The translations under genes were made by a program, and so were the position numbers. Shown piece after piece: positions 21,624-33,213 of a DNA stretch of 64,000 nucleotides; positions within the stretch are counted from its first letter, which is position 1, and each line of letters begins with the position of its first letter. The stretch is from Fragilariopsis cylindrus CCMP1102 (lineage: Eukaryota; Bacillariophyta; Bacillariophyceae; Bacillariales; Bacillariaceae): NCBI GenBank assembly GCA_900095095.1, contig FMBT01000214.1, positions 36,623 to 100,622 on the forward strand, given 5' to 3'. Under the pieces are notes generated by a model. That model saw only the letters and a list, made by a program, of their open reading frames with translations. It made no database searches and had not been told where the DNA came from.

Positions 21624-22785
21624 TTACACACGAAACAATTTGAAATATTCCCCTTCGGGCGCCGCTTTGAATAGTTGCCTACCATTTTTTGAATGCCGGC
21701 TACCGACGTAATCATCGTCGTAGACAAATCCTGGTACTACTCTAAAATCCAAAGACACACGAGTGATCTCGGTACGATTGGCCTCCGTAAAATGAACACA
21801 CTCGTTGCCGTAGAATCGCATCATTTCCGTGACGTTTTACCTGTATCATCAATAGTCATTTTACCCTCATTATTTGCACTACTCTGATGATTATTCAGTA
21901 GAGTTAGATTACAATCGAAGGAATGAAAGTCACGTTTCCCTGGTTCTGATTCAGAATAGAGTGAATTCGATCCAAAACTTCTTGTGAGTGGCAACCAAAA
22001 GTTGATCTGTCCCGGCTGATGACCATAGAAACTGTCACAATGTGGTGTCGTGGTCCTCTTGTTGGAAGGTTGCTGAAACCGAATACAAGGTTTCGCTTGG
22101 ACGAAATAGTCCCTTTCCACTTCCACTTCCGATTCCGATTCCATTGCCTCCTGTAAATGTGGAATTATCACTTCTCTAATAAATTCCTCGTATAATAATT
22201 GCAATTTCTGATTCAATGTTGTTGTTGCTGCTGCTGCTGCTGCTGTTTCGTTGTCAACAGCATTATTACTATTAGTAGTATTGTCATCATCACAACTTGT
22301 TCTGTCGTTTCTTCGTATATATTTGTGAGCCGACGACTCGCCGCCCTTATTCAGTTGACGACCCAATATTTTCTTCGCCGATTTGCAACTTTTCATTGCG
22401 GAAAATCCATCGATCGTTTTGTGCCAATCCTCCAACGACTTTATAGTAGTATTATTGGTCGTAGTATTTGTATTTGTGATGGGAGGAAACTCAATGATCT
22501 CTTTCAACAAATCACAAAATCTTTGGAAGGTATTTTTTGGATACGAAAATTTCACTTCCCGTTTTAGACATTGGAAATACCGGAGACGCCAAGACCAATC
22601 GCTATCCGTTCCACTTTCTGTTGGTGCTGCTGCTGCTGTATCTGCTGCTGCTGTGCTTCCCCAGTATGCTCAAGCTCAAGCTCATGCTCAACTCCTTTTT
22701 CGATTCCACCAATAATGCCTGATGAAATCGTGTCGCTTGCCTCGTTTTTTTCCTTTTTTGAAATTCCGAATGGATCGTTCGACAT
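21624..22785 (-). CDS. StrG-like 2OG-Fe(II)/cupin-fold oxygenase, two 1-nt breaks
   Basis: Total length about 387 residues from ATG 22785 once two missing A residues (near 22610-22612 and near 21836-21840) are allowed for; the span plus two is divisible by three. After a Gln-rich leader come DWSWRLRYFQC, then the putative metal site PHCDSFYGHQPGQINFWLPLT (an HxD followed by a hydrophobic beta strand), then SLYSESEPGKRDFHSF. The last conserved block is FYGNECVHFTEANRTEITRVSLDFRVVPG, with the second His. This order is that of StrG-type proteins, best known from bacterial streptomycin clusters, which have the double-stranded beta-helix fold of Fe/2-oxoglutarate oxygenases. The substrate is unknown; no antibiotic-type neighbours are present. 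It is divergent from ispF across a 401-nt gap. Confidence 0.75.
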
Positions 22786-23186
22786 TATTTACTGTCTTTG
22801 GCATCTAGACTGTTACAACATAGACTGTCGTACCGATGATGATCGTCGAAACTACTATCCACCATCTTGATATACTGTTTGTTTTGTTTTGTTTTTAAAA
22901 TGTGTGATTTTAAATTTATTTCATTGTGATTTTTAATGCAGAGTTACTGTACCTGTAGTCAGTCGAGTCGTAGATGTTTCAGTCGTGCGCAGGATGACGT
23001 TTTGCACACGCAAAATCCAACAAAGTTCCATTCAACACAAAAAATTAGTTATCGACTGAGGTTTTTGTTGTTGATACTTGATACTGTAGTAGAAAAGAAA
23101 CTAGCTACGGTAACAACACCATAGTATATATCCTCAACTGTCATCAACCGCATCACCATTTAGCAGCACAAGAATAAGACAGAAAA
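22786..23186. other. Divergent intergenic region (StrG-like / ispF)
   Basis: 401 nt between two start codons, presumably a bidirectional promoter. A TTTTGTTTTGTTTT run sits at about 22880-22895. No other element recognised. Confidence 0.5.
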
Positions 23187-24218
23187 ATGATCTCGATAAA
23201 ACAACAGCATCGACAACTACAACCGATGATGATGATTCTTCTTTCTGTCGTTGTTTTCGTTATCGCTCATTGTGTTTCTCCTGTGACATCGTTCGTATCA
23301 TCCGTTACCGCCGCCGCCGGAAGAGGTAGTAATAGTAATGCTAAGTCGACCACAACCAACAACCACAAGTATTTGGGAATCATCAGCAGCAACGACGACA
23401 AACAACAGTGATGATGATTTACTTCATCCATCCTATGAAATTGAACCAATCTCCATACGGATCGGACATGGATTTGATATCCATCGGATGGCACCAATTG
23501 AAGAGGCAGGACAACCCATCATTATCGGTGGCGTTGTGATACCACATACCGATCAAAAGGTACGCGAAATGAAATGAAACGATTCATTCCATTCCATTCA
23601 TTCTGTTGTTCATTCTGTTATTTAGTTATTATACTACTGTGTTGTTTTCCCTTGAATCGTAATCTTAAAATTTCAATCATCTTATAATAAATATACTTGC
23701 ACTAATGTACCTCCTACACTTTTGAAATTTAAAATAAATAAATATAACATAACCATTAAAAATCACAGTGGATCGATGCGGATGGGAAATATGTGGAAAA
23801 GGGTGGTATATATGAAACACAATTAGGTGTGGTGGCACATTCGGATGGAGATGTGATCTATCATTCGGTCGTAGATGCAATTTTTGGTGCCTTAACCTTA
23901 CCCGATATTGGACAAATTTTTCAAGATACCGATCCACGATGGAAAGGATGTGATTCTTCGAAATTTATGGACCATGCCTACCAGATCATGGACGACTATG
24001 GCTATCAAGTAGGTAATTTAGATGTGACCTTAATCTTAGAACGTCCCAAGGTCGCCTCCTTCAAACCTGCTATGAAGGAGAATATTGTGACTCTCTTACA
24101 GACCACACCCGGACGAGTGAATATTAAAGCTCGAACGCATGAACGTCTAGATAGTGTGGGTGAATTACGTAGTTTAAGTTGTCACGTGGTATTGACAATC
24201 GAACGTAAAAAAAAATGA
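23187..24218 (+). CDS. ispF: 2-C-methyl-D-erythritol 2,4-cyclodiphosphate synthase, plastid-targeted
   Basis: IspF catalyses the cyclisation step of the plastid MEP isoprenoid pathway. The N terminus has a hydrophobic signal segment (MMILLSVVVFVIAHC) ending in VTSF, the signal-plus-F presequence of diatom plastid proteins. The enzyme begins with RIGHGFDIHR (metal-binding D-x-H). It continues with the family's inserted DGKYVEKGG segment, then VVAHSDGDVIYHSVVDAIFGAL, DIGQIFQDTDPRWKG and KARTHERLDSVG. An intron at 23560-23768 is certain (K/W junction). The leader and enzyme frames differ by one base. Either a 61-nt intron at 23326-23386 (G/CA junction, AG acceptor) or one extra base joins them; with the small intron the protein is 253 residues. 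Downstream products feed carotenoids, so it is functionally linked to the phytoene synthase at 34-36 kb. Confidence 0.93.
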
Positions 24219-24865
24219 ATAAGAAAAATGATGAAATCCAATCCAATCAAATCAAAATTAAAATCAAAATCAAAATCAAAATTATTCGAATCTAGATCTG
24301 AAATCGAATCACCGCCCGCCCGAGTTAATAATAATACAATAAAAATAAAACCCAACTACAATGCTGCATGGATAAACTAATGATATAATATATATATTGA
24401 CATTAACATTGACATTGACGAATTTTACACAGATAGCTACTAGATATATGCATGCATATAGTAAAGAAAGCAGTACTGTACTATCAATGTTATTTTTTAC
24501 CTATCAGATCTTTTCACCACATTCGCTATTAAAAAGAAGAGAAATCAGTAGTCTTTCCTACGTTCTAAAACCAGACAGAACAATTTTTTTCTAAAATAAC
24601 ATTATTACTATTGTTATTTTACTAATATTAATACTGCATCTCTAATTGTTGTTAGCGCATTAGTTCTGTTACATATAGCTTGATTCTTTTTCTTTCTTTC
24701 CTTTCCTTTTTTTCCTTTGTCGTATTTCGACTTCTACTAAAATACAAAATGTTCACTGCGCTAGCTGATATTTCGCTTTTCTGTTCTTCTCCCTTCATTC
24801 CAATGAATCCGGATTTCCAACCCGTCTTTTATTATTTCATATATCCCGTTTACTTACTAAGTAAC
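24219..24865. other. Convergent intergenic region with AAAATC repeat
   Basis: 3' flanks of ispF (+) and the bZIP gene (-). At about 24240-24285 there is a run of ATCAAA/AAAATC hexamers. No gene. Confidence 0.5.
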
Positions 24866-26706
24866 TTATTCTTCGGACGATGACGATGATAGTAATGTTT
24901 TTGATGATATTGACATGGATGTTTCTGCTGCTGTTGCTGTTTCTGCTGCTGCTATTTCCATTGCTGTTGTTGTAGGCGAGGATAATGAATCAGTAGTATG
25001 ATCAATATAATTCTTCGACCACAATTCATTTAACATATGCATACAGGCTTTATTTTGTGCCACCCACACTAAAAATTTCGCGGATTGACTGGGTGTTAAT
25101 ATTTGACGGATACAATTAAATTCGGTATCCAAATCTTGTCCACATTGTTCTAACCGTCCTCTTAATTCCTTTAAACAAATTAATGTTTCCTTGAGTGTGA
25201 CATCCATTTCTTGTGCCACAAATCGTGAATCTTTTAATGCACCTGCCTGTTCTGGTGTTACCTCTAAAATTTTCACAATATGTGTAAATAATTCTTTACT
25301 ATTTTTTGGTGGTGTGTAGGAAGAAGGAGTAGCAAAAACACTGCTTGTTGTTGCTGTTGACGTTGTCGCTGGTGGCGGAGGTGGTGATGTTTCTGATGAC
25401 GGTGTTGTATGTTGCGGTTCAGGATGATGAGTATCATTCGAATCGTACTTTGTCGGTGATGTCATAATTGCTGTTGCAGCCGCAACTGATGAAGTTGTTA
25501 TATTTTGAGTTGGTATCGATGTCATTGATTGGTTTTGATCAGATCCTCCTCCTCCTCCTCCATCTGTATTATCTTCGTTCTTCGCCTTTATTTCGTTACC
25601 ACTGCTGTTGGTGGGAGTAGTGTTCCCGCCCGGAGTGGTAGTGGTATTATTCGTCGGTGTCGGCGTCGTAGTAGAAGTAGTGCCAGTTGTATTTTTTGCT
25701 TTACTACTACTACTACTACTACTACTACTATCAATACTAGTACTTGTACCGGTGTTATTGTGAGTACCTTTTAATGTATTCATAATAAAGCTAGTAGTTT
25801 GTGTTGGCATCAGTAACCGTTCCACATTCCGTAAATGAAATTCCATTGCCGATCGTCGATCACGACCATAATCAGCAAATTGTTCTTTATATTCTTCAAT
25901 TTTTGCATATATTTCACTTTCCGATGCTTTACCACTTTTTAATAATTCATCTAATGCCTTTGTGGTATCAATTTGTTTTTGATGACTTGATTGTTCCGCT
26001 TCCTCTCCAACCTTGAAGATAAATTATTTTTAGTATTTATTTATTTATTTTTGTTTGTTTGTTGTTGTTGTTGACAATTTCAAAGAAGAGAAATTTAAAA
26101 ATTGAGAAAGTTGCATCGTGTTTAAGAATAAAGGAATCACATTTATATAAAATTACTACTTCAATACTTTACACTGAACACGAACGAACAAACGAACGAT
26201 CGAACGAACGAACCACAAGAGGAGAAAGTAACTCCAACAATTTTTCAAGAAAAAAAACACATTCCATTCACATCTACTATACTGTATTCCTTCTTGCTTA
26301 CCTGTAATTGTAATCGTAATCGTAAATTTTCACCTTCTAATATATTAATTTGTCGTTGCATACTTTCAGTGGCTTCACGTTTTCTACGTCGACATTCCCG
26401 TGCCGATAAACGATTCTTTTCAAGACGACGTAATTTCTTGTCACTTAATGGTTCACCATCTTTACCAATCCGAGATAATAAGGATTGGTCTTGTTCTTGT
26501 TCTGGATCGTCTTCGTTGTTGTCATTATCACCTAATGTGTCCGTACTGGTAGCATCTTGTAACGATGTGGTCGGTGATGGAATAGGACGTTTTCTCTTAT
26601 TCTTGTTATTCGCGGCACCACCTGATGTTGGTGTTGTGGTGGTGGTGGTTGTAGAACCATTTAGAATGTAGGACGGATCAGATGATGATGCTGTATCTAT
26701 CGACAT
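24866..26706 (-). CDS. bZIP transcription factor with TGA-like C-terminal region
   Basis: Exons 26302-26706 and 24866-26011 give 516 residues; intron 26012-26301 has donor GTAAGC. The basic region is KNRLSARECRRRKREA, followed by a heptad-type zipper (MQRQINILEGENLRLRLQLQ) that ends exactly at the intron. Exon 2 opens with EEYKEQFADYGRDRRSAMEFHLRNVERLLMPTQ, similar to plant TGA-type and stramenopile bZIP extensions. Thr/Ser/Asn-rich linkers and a second conserved helical block (LKELRGRLEQCGQDLDTEF) follow. An ATG-initiated frame upstream (26678-26872) is one base out of phase. Removing one base from a C run at about 26723 would add 55 N-terminal residues, so the true start could be 26872. Nuclear regulator by family; targets unknown. 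Confidence 0.9.
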
Positions 26707-26872
26707 GGATGTCGTTAGTGATGGGGGCTACTGCTACTGCTGCGATCGTTGTTGCGGGGGTCACCTCATCTTTTACTTTTGATGATGCGGGAATATCATT
26801 CGATACCGCCCCCATTGCAATTGCCATTGGCTGTTGTTGATTCTGCAGACTTTCGTTGTTCTGTTGTTCCAT

Positions 26873-28171
26873 TATGATGATAGTGATATCTGATTGTTCT
26901 ATTGATGGAAGATTTTTTCCTAGTTTTTATTTTAAGAATCGTTTCCCTTGTTTCGTATCATTTCATTTCATAGAAAGATAAATGATAAAACACCGACAGA
27001 AGATCTTACTGGGCTCTTTTGTTTTTTTCTCTCTCTCTCTCCTACGTAAGCACCGTGAGGTACTGGATGTCACTAACAAGTTGGTTGTTCTAGCAATATG
27101 TTGCTACGGTAGTATCTAATTACGAGGAATAGACAAGATAGAGATAGACGTACAGTAGATAGACAATCTTGATGCACAGTAACCTAGATAGGTACTGTAG
27201 ATAGACTTTGACACTACTTGGACCTTGGATAAATTTTGAAAGAAAAAATGTGTCAACATTTATTTTATAATTTATCCTTCGTTGTTACTCTCTTTGTTAG
27301 ATTTTTTTGTACCGGTGTATTGTTAGGAGCGTATTCGAATTCGGCATTCTTGCCCCTTGTTGACCAGCATGGCAGCAAAAGGGGGGTCAATAGACTATAA
27401 TATTAATTCTATGTTTTTTATTTGTGCGTTCGGGGGACAGGAAAATCTAACAATATTTAGGTCGATTTTTATTGATGACACGACCGACGACGACAAAAGA
27501 AACTTACATTCATTTTTTTAATTTTAATGTATTAGCTTATTATTAATAATTGAAGAGGCCTTGTCCGAAACTCTAAAAAAGAAACGATGTTTCGGTACAA
27601 TGAGAAACAAGCAAGATTGATGACAAAGCAATATGCAAGGATAATCAGACACACTACTGTACACAATCATCCACCGAAAACAAAACGTGCAAAAAGTTAG
27701 TACGTGCTAGCTAGTTCATTGTAGTACGTATTATTTCGGTAAACAATTTGGCAGGTTCGCATATATATAGACATCAAACAAAGTCGATGCTGATTCAATG
27801 CAATATACGATGGCAGTCCAGCAATTGGCATGTATACACTACCACTTTTGATTTGGTATTCAATGCAACTTATCATCAATACATTTTTATCACCACGATT
27901 AGCATCATGGGTAGTAAAGACTGAGGAGGAATAAGATCAAGAATCTTCATCATTTCGTATTTCTTCTTGAGACGAATAGAGATAAAAGAAATTTCTATTG
28001 TTGGTGGTGACGATTGATGCTATGGCGGGGATCATTATATTTTTTATGTCTCGTAGTAATAAATAAATGATCAGAACCCGAAAAATCTTCATCAGCGCCC
28101 ATAAGTGCGTAGTATTGAAGTAACAATACTGTATATGGTTTGTGAAGTTATTCGTTAGCCATCTTGATACA
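26873..28171. other. Long intergenic region, no gene seen
   Basis: About 1.3 kb upstream of the bZIP and downstream of the transporter gene (both minus strand). AT-rich, with CT-rich patches (about 27026-27042) and a G run at 27380. Short frames (27697-27879, 27937-28218) lack coding character. Confidence 0.5.
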
Positions 28172-30345
28172 TCATTCACAATCATCATCGTCGTCGTCGT
28201 CGTCATTGTCATCGTCATCTTGTGTGTTGACTGGGATCATGCCATCACTTCGTCGTCTATGACTACCACGGCGACGAACGTTGTAGTTGTTATCACCAGG
28301 CCGTTGGAACAATTCTTCTATCTCTTCTAAGGAAAGTCCCTTAGTTTCTGGTAATTTATAATATAACCATATCCAACCAAACAATGCAACTGATCCATAT
28401 AGTCCGAACGCACCGTAGGCTGTTAATGCACTTGGACTGCTCAACGTTAAAAATGTTGCGCTTATAATCAAATTCCCTATCCAATTCGTAGCAGTTGAAA
28501 AACTAACAGCTAATGAACGATACTTGAGGCAATAAATCTCGCTATTAATCGTCCATGGCATTCCACCCATTCCAATTCCGAATGCTAGTAAATATAATAC
28601 CATAAAAATAACAGATACTATACCGTATGGATTTTTTGTTGTCGCCGTTGTCGTTGTACTACTACTACTACTACTACCACCACCAGAGCATGCATCATAC
28701 TCCCAATTCCCTACAGCTGTTGTCCCCGCCGTGTTGCTGTTGTTGCTGCTGCCACATGATGATTGGAAGGAACTAGTATCTTCTACAATGACTGGTCCCA
28801 ATACATCACCTGGAAAGCAAACACCATTACAATAACCACACCCTGGAATTCCAACACAATCATAACAGTATGTTGTGATACCATCCCAAATAGTTGCTGG
28901 TTGATAATCGCAACCACCATCGGATGATGCAAAAACAATTTCACCCGATGTAATTCTTGATAAGTAAAATGAACCAGCTAATCCAACTAATGACAACGTT
29001 ACGAATCCAAGCGAAAATAAAACAAGTGTCCGTCGTCCGGCCTTATCGACTAGTACGATACTTGTAGCAATCCCCACCACTTGTGCTAATGCAGTAAATC
29101 CTGATAACCAAACTGCCGTTAGTTCATCATATCCTGCCATTTCATATATAGAAGCAGCATAATACATCACCGTGTTGATACCTGAACATTGTTGTATGGC
29201 CATTAAACTACATCCCAGTAATAAAGCACGACGCATGGCTGGATCTGATAGCATCGAAATAATCTGATGAATAGAATTATTATCTTTATTTTTGTCAATA
29301 TCCTTTGCAGTATTACCATTACTATTGGGGAAAACGTCATCATTATTTGGTAGCTCGTCACTAAACATTTCTCCCGTCGAAGAATTATCACTTCCATAGG
29401 GCAAGGGAGAATTGTTATCTTTTGATGATGACGATGATGCTGCAGATGGCGAGGATGAAGCTAAATTAGCCCGTTCGTCGTCGTTATCATCATGGTAACT
29501 ACTATCACTGTTTTTGTTTGCAATACTGGCAGTTGCTGATTGTTGTTTTGGTTGTTGTTTTGTTGTTGTTGTGGCGATGACGATGATGATAGTACTGCTG
29601 CCGATTCCATTATATCTCTCAGTTCTGTTCTAGCTTCATCACGACTTTCGCGGTATTCTACTAGTACCAAAAAAGCTTCTCGGTATCGTCCTTTTCCAAC
29701 TAACCATCGTGGTGATTCTGGTAAAGTCAAAAATCCAATAAACATTATTAAACTAGGTATTACAGCAAATCCTAACATATATCTCCATCCACTTTCGGGT
29801 AATAAATAATCAAAGAATCCATCAACCATCCCTGCAAAGAATTGTCCAAACGTAATCATAAGTGTATTTATCGTAACTAATCGACCTCTCATATTTGGTG
29901 TAGCAACTTCAGCGATATATATGGGTGTCGTTAATGATGCAACACCGATACCCAAACCTAGTATCGTTCTCCCGATCACTAACATAACGTATCCATTCGA
30001 AATCATCAGTACAATACTACCGATACCAAAAACAAATGCTGATCCCAGTATAGATATTCGACGTCCAAATCTGTCATTGACTGGTGCACCTAAAAATAAA
30101 CTTGAAAAGAATGCAGCAAATACTGTGGAAGAAACTATCACCTCCTGCTGATGAGATGATAAATTAAATGCACGTTTCATTGGTAACATCGCACCAGATA
30201 CAACACCTGTATCGTATCCGAATAGGAATCCGCCTATGCCTGCCATAAATGTTAAATATCTCATCTTACGCCAAGCAATATCAACATCATGATCCCTTTG
30301 GTGCGTATGATGTGGATTAGCATGTGTATTCGTTGTTGTCATCAT
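28172..30345 (-). CDS. Sugar/myo-inositol transporter, MFS (SLC2A13/HMIT-like), one 1-nt break
   Basis: A plasma- or organelle-membrane major facilitator. N-terminal half: [16 protein letters not shown], then NDRFGRR, then [21 protein letters not shown] and [12 protein letters not shown]-terminal half: [36 protein letters not shown] and the [15 protein letters not shown] tail. All are sugar-porter signatures. Between TM9 and TM10 sits a Cys-rich loop ([20 protein letters not shown]), the extracellular domain typical of proton/myo-inositol symporters. A single missing A in the poly-Gln/Lys coding stretch near 29553-29572 splits it into two frames; adding it gives about 724 residues. ATG 30345 is the first start; upstream frame has a stop. 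Proton coupling and substrate are family-based inference. Confidence 0.9.
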
Positions 30346-30893
30346 CGTTATTGTCGAGTCGTCGATTTGTTCAATTTCAACTCCTGATATTGGTAAAGTT
30401 ATCGTCCTCGCTGTCGATGTCGAGACGAGCTCTACGTGACCACCGCCACGACCGGGATTAAGTGATGAAGAAGGAATGGTTGCAATTTTATTAATCGTTA
30501 CGTTTTGCGTGAACGACGACCAAGCGCAACGTGTGCGATGTGGGGTGTGTTATGGATAGCACGCTTCTATCTTTATACTCTTCTATTCTTTTCCTGTTCC
30601 TTCATTTAAATTCGACATTCGTTGCAATCGCCATGGTGAATTGACATTATTTGACATACGGTAAGTTACTGTTTAGTCAAAAATTAAAAAAAATTAAAAA
30701 AAAATGAAAATGATATCTAGTCACGTATAATCGAGTCATGATCGGGTCACTTTTCCAGTTATCTATCTATTTGAATCCTCTAGCTAGCTGCATCGATGAT
30801 GATCGACCAAAAATTCGATACTTTTGTTTCATTTGAGTATTGTTGTGATTGGTGGTATTATATTATATTGATTTTATATTTATTTATTTATTT
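30346..30893. other. Intergenic region upstream of the transporter
   Basis: The first 150 nt remain open in the transporter frame but contain no in-frame ATG upstream, so they are read as 5' UTR. The rest is AT-rich with A runs at 30685-30705. No gene. Confidence 0.5.
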
Positions 30894-32705
30894 TTATCCC
30901 ACTTCGTTCGTCCAAACTTGTATCTTCTTTCCACGAAAGTCGGGATCGATCATAGCTTCGGTAACTGCTCTGGCAGCATCTCTTCTATTAATCCGTCGAA
31001 CTTTTTGTTTTGTCGTTGTTTGTTGTTGCGACGATGACAACGACGTATTGTCAGCACTATTCATCTCTTTTTGTTCTCTATTATTTGTTGCTGCTGATGA
31101 TGGTTGTTCTGTGGTTATTCTTGGTTTTTCGTTTTGTACTTCCATTAATTTTAATTCTAAATCTTCACCAACAAAGTTATCTTCGTATGTTGCAAATTGT
31201 AATACACTATAACTTAAACTTGGAAAATCATTTGGTATCATATCTTCACCTTGTCTCTTGATATCTAAAAATGTACCAGCTGGTGTTTCAAAATCACCTA
31301 ATGCATCAGGACAATTTGATACTAATAAAATATCGACCGGCTTATCAATGACGTTGTCATTACCAATATTATTAGCGCCTCAATCTCGCTTTTCTCGTCG
31401 AATGCAGAAAGTCGTCGTTGTCTTTGTATTTCTTCCTGTCTCATAGTTTTCAATGAACCTAATATATTATATAAACCTTCTACTTCGACCCGTCCTTTAT
31501 CAGGACTTGCAATAGCACGAAATAAAAATGGTAATCCCGAAAGAGGACCACTTCCGCCACTAAGCGATCTTGGCACATTCCCATTAAAGTCAGAAGCACA
31601 CCAAACAACTATATCAGCTTTTGAATCTTCTACGATAGTTGTACATTGAACAGGATCAAGAAGCTAAAACAATGGTAATAATGATAATGTAAATAAATAT
31701 CAAGATGGAAAACGGGAAGCAAAGATAGAAAGGAATGAGTGAGGTGAGGTGAGGTGAGATAAGATCGATAACTTTGGATTTTGTAGGCTCCAAGGGTTGA
31801 TAAGATGACTGGAATTGATATATTCATACTGTTATTTAATTAATAATAAATAGAAACGTACCTCACATTCCACAACTCGTAATTTGTCTAAATTATAATC
31901 CGACATCACTTCTTCATCGAATTCAAAATAGGCATTCCGATCTTGTAAATCCCATGCTGGATTAATAGTACCCCGTCCATCTTCGGCACCCACTTCATAG
32001 GATAATCGACCATATCCACGACTGGTTCCGGAATTTTCACCCACTACATGAACCATCGCAACTAATTCTTTTATTTCCGGATAGGTTCTTAAAAGTTTTC
32101 GACATACCATTGATCCTAACCGTCCATTGGCACCCACTAACAATATACGTTTCCCATCCAATATCGAAGCTGGTTCTTGTTCTGTATTCTTCTTCTTCTT
32201 ATTCACATTGTAGCTCAATTCATTAATGGTTGCTTCCACTTCACTTATTTCATCTGTGGACGATGATGATGTAGAACGTGGTGTACGTGGTGGCAAATTA
32301 TCTTCCATCTTTTGAATTTGTTCACGTAATTCTTTTGCTTGTATCTTCCATCGTTCTGCTGCATCTTCCTGTTCTGTGTTTTGTTCGTTCTTATTTTCTT
32401 CTTCTTCGTTTTTGATGTTTCGTCATGGTCATCGGCATCGGAATTATTGTCGTCGACGACGTCGTCGTTTGATGATGATGCGAATAATGCAGCAACGTTA
32501 TTATTTTCAAATATTGGCGTTGTTGTTACTGCTCGACTGTTGCGGATATATGTTGACGATGTGACGATGTTGACGAAAACGAAGACATCGATGATGATGA
32601 TGAAAATGAGAAAGCATTCGAGTATTTCACGATCGAAGATGATGATGATAAGACAATCATCGTCGTCATTGTAATTGCCAGAAGAGATACGAGACACATA
32701 TTCAT
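30894..32705 (-). CDS. Plastid NAD(P)-binding (atypical SDR, NmrA/Tic62-like) protein, three 1-nt breaks
   Basis: Exons 31862-32705 and 30894-31663 (intron 31664-31861, donor GTACGT, phase 0) give about 538 residues if three missing bases are allowed. The breaks are one in the presequence, one in an A run at 32409-32413 and one G near 31378; exon lengths plus these are divisible by three. ATG 32705 starts a signal peptide (MCLVSLLAIT) followed by SNAFSF, a diatom plastid cleavage-like motif. The Rossmann part has KRILLVGANGRLGSMV (G-x-x-G-x-x-G-like) and ADIVVWCASDFNG. The C terminus has RRINRRDAARAVTEAM, typical of atypical SDR proteins such as Tic62/HCF173-like factors. Reaction unknown; such proteins often serve as redox-sensing or assembly factors. 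Confidence 0.75.
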
Positions 32706-33213
32706 ATTAGAGGGTGTTTAAAACTTGTCGTTGTCGGATGTTTAAAACTTGTCGTTGTCGCTGTGGTTAGGTAGTGCTCTTGCGATGTTATCTTGTTGAA
32801 ATAATGATCGTTGTTATGACATAAAGCGATTTTGTCATAGCCATTGTCATTTTCAGATTGTCAATTTTATTTACTAAAGGCGATGATGATGATTCATTCA
32901 TGTTGTGCGCTATATCGCTATCAGAACAATCGCGTGTTATTCTTGCTTGTGTGTTTCGTGTGCTTTTTCTCTTTGATCTTTGAGTCTCACTCACAGTTTG
33001 CTGACGCAGCAAGCGGGTTTCAGTTGCTGCGTGTCGTCGTGGGATTGGAATTATTTGGACTGAGCAACAAACAACCATGGGAAAGAAAGATAGTATGTTT
33101 CCTTTGGCACTCCACTCACATGCAGAGCCATCGTTATCACCCTTTTTAGAATTAAACTTAAAAGCAAACTAGCATATTATACATCATACGTAAAATATAA
33201 CAAGGATATAGCT
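32706..33213. other. Divergent intergenic region with a 24-nt tandem duplication
   Basis: Between the plastid SDR (-) and the unknown coiled-coil protein (+). The opposing short frames at 32788-33149 are not supported. The repeat at 32715-32760 is listed separately. Confidence 0.5.
32715..32760. repeat. Two-copy 24-nt tandem repeat in a promoter region
   Basis: TGTTTAAAACTTGTCGTTGTCG occurs at 32715 and again at 32739, only 10 nt upstream of the plastid SDR start codon. Possible duplicated cis element. Confidence 0.7.

Noticed and set aside
29500-29600. Programmed frameshift in the transporter
   Set aside because: The site lies in a repetitive Gln/Asn stretch with an A run and no slippery-plus-structure pattern; a missing base is simpler.
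32788-33149. Overlapping frames on both strands upstream of the unknown protein at 33214
   Set aside because: Neither has coding composition or domains; this is the promoter region of two divergent genes.
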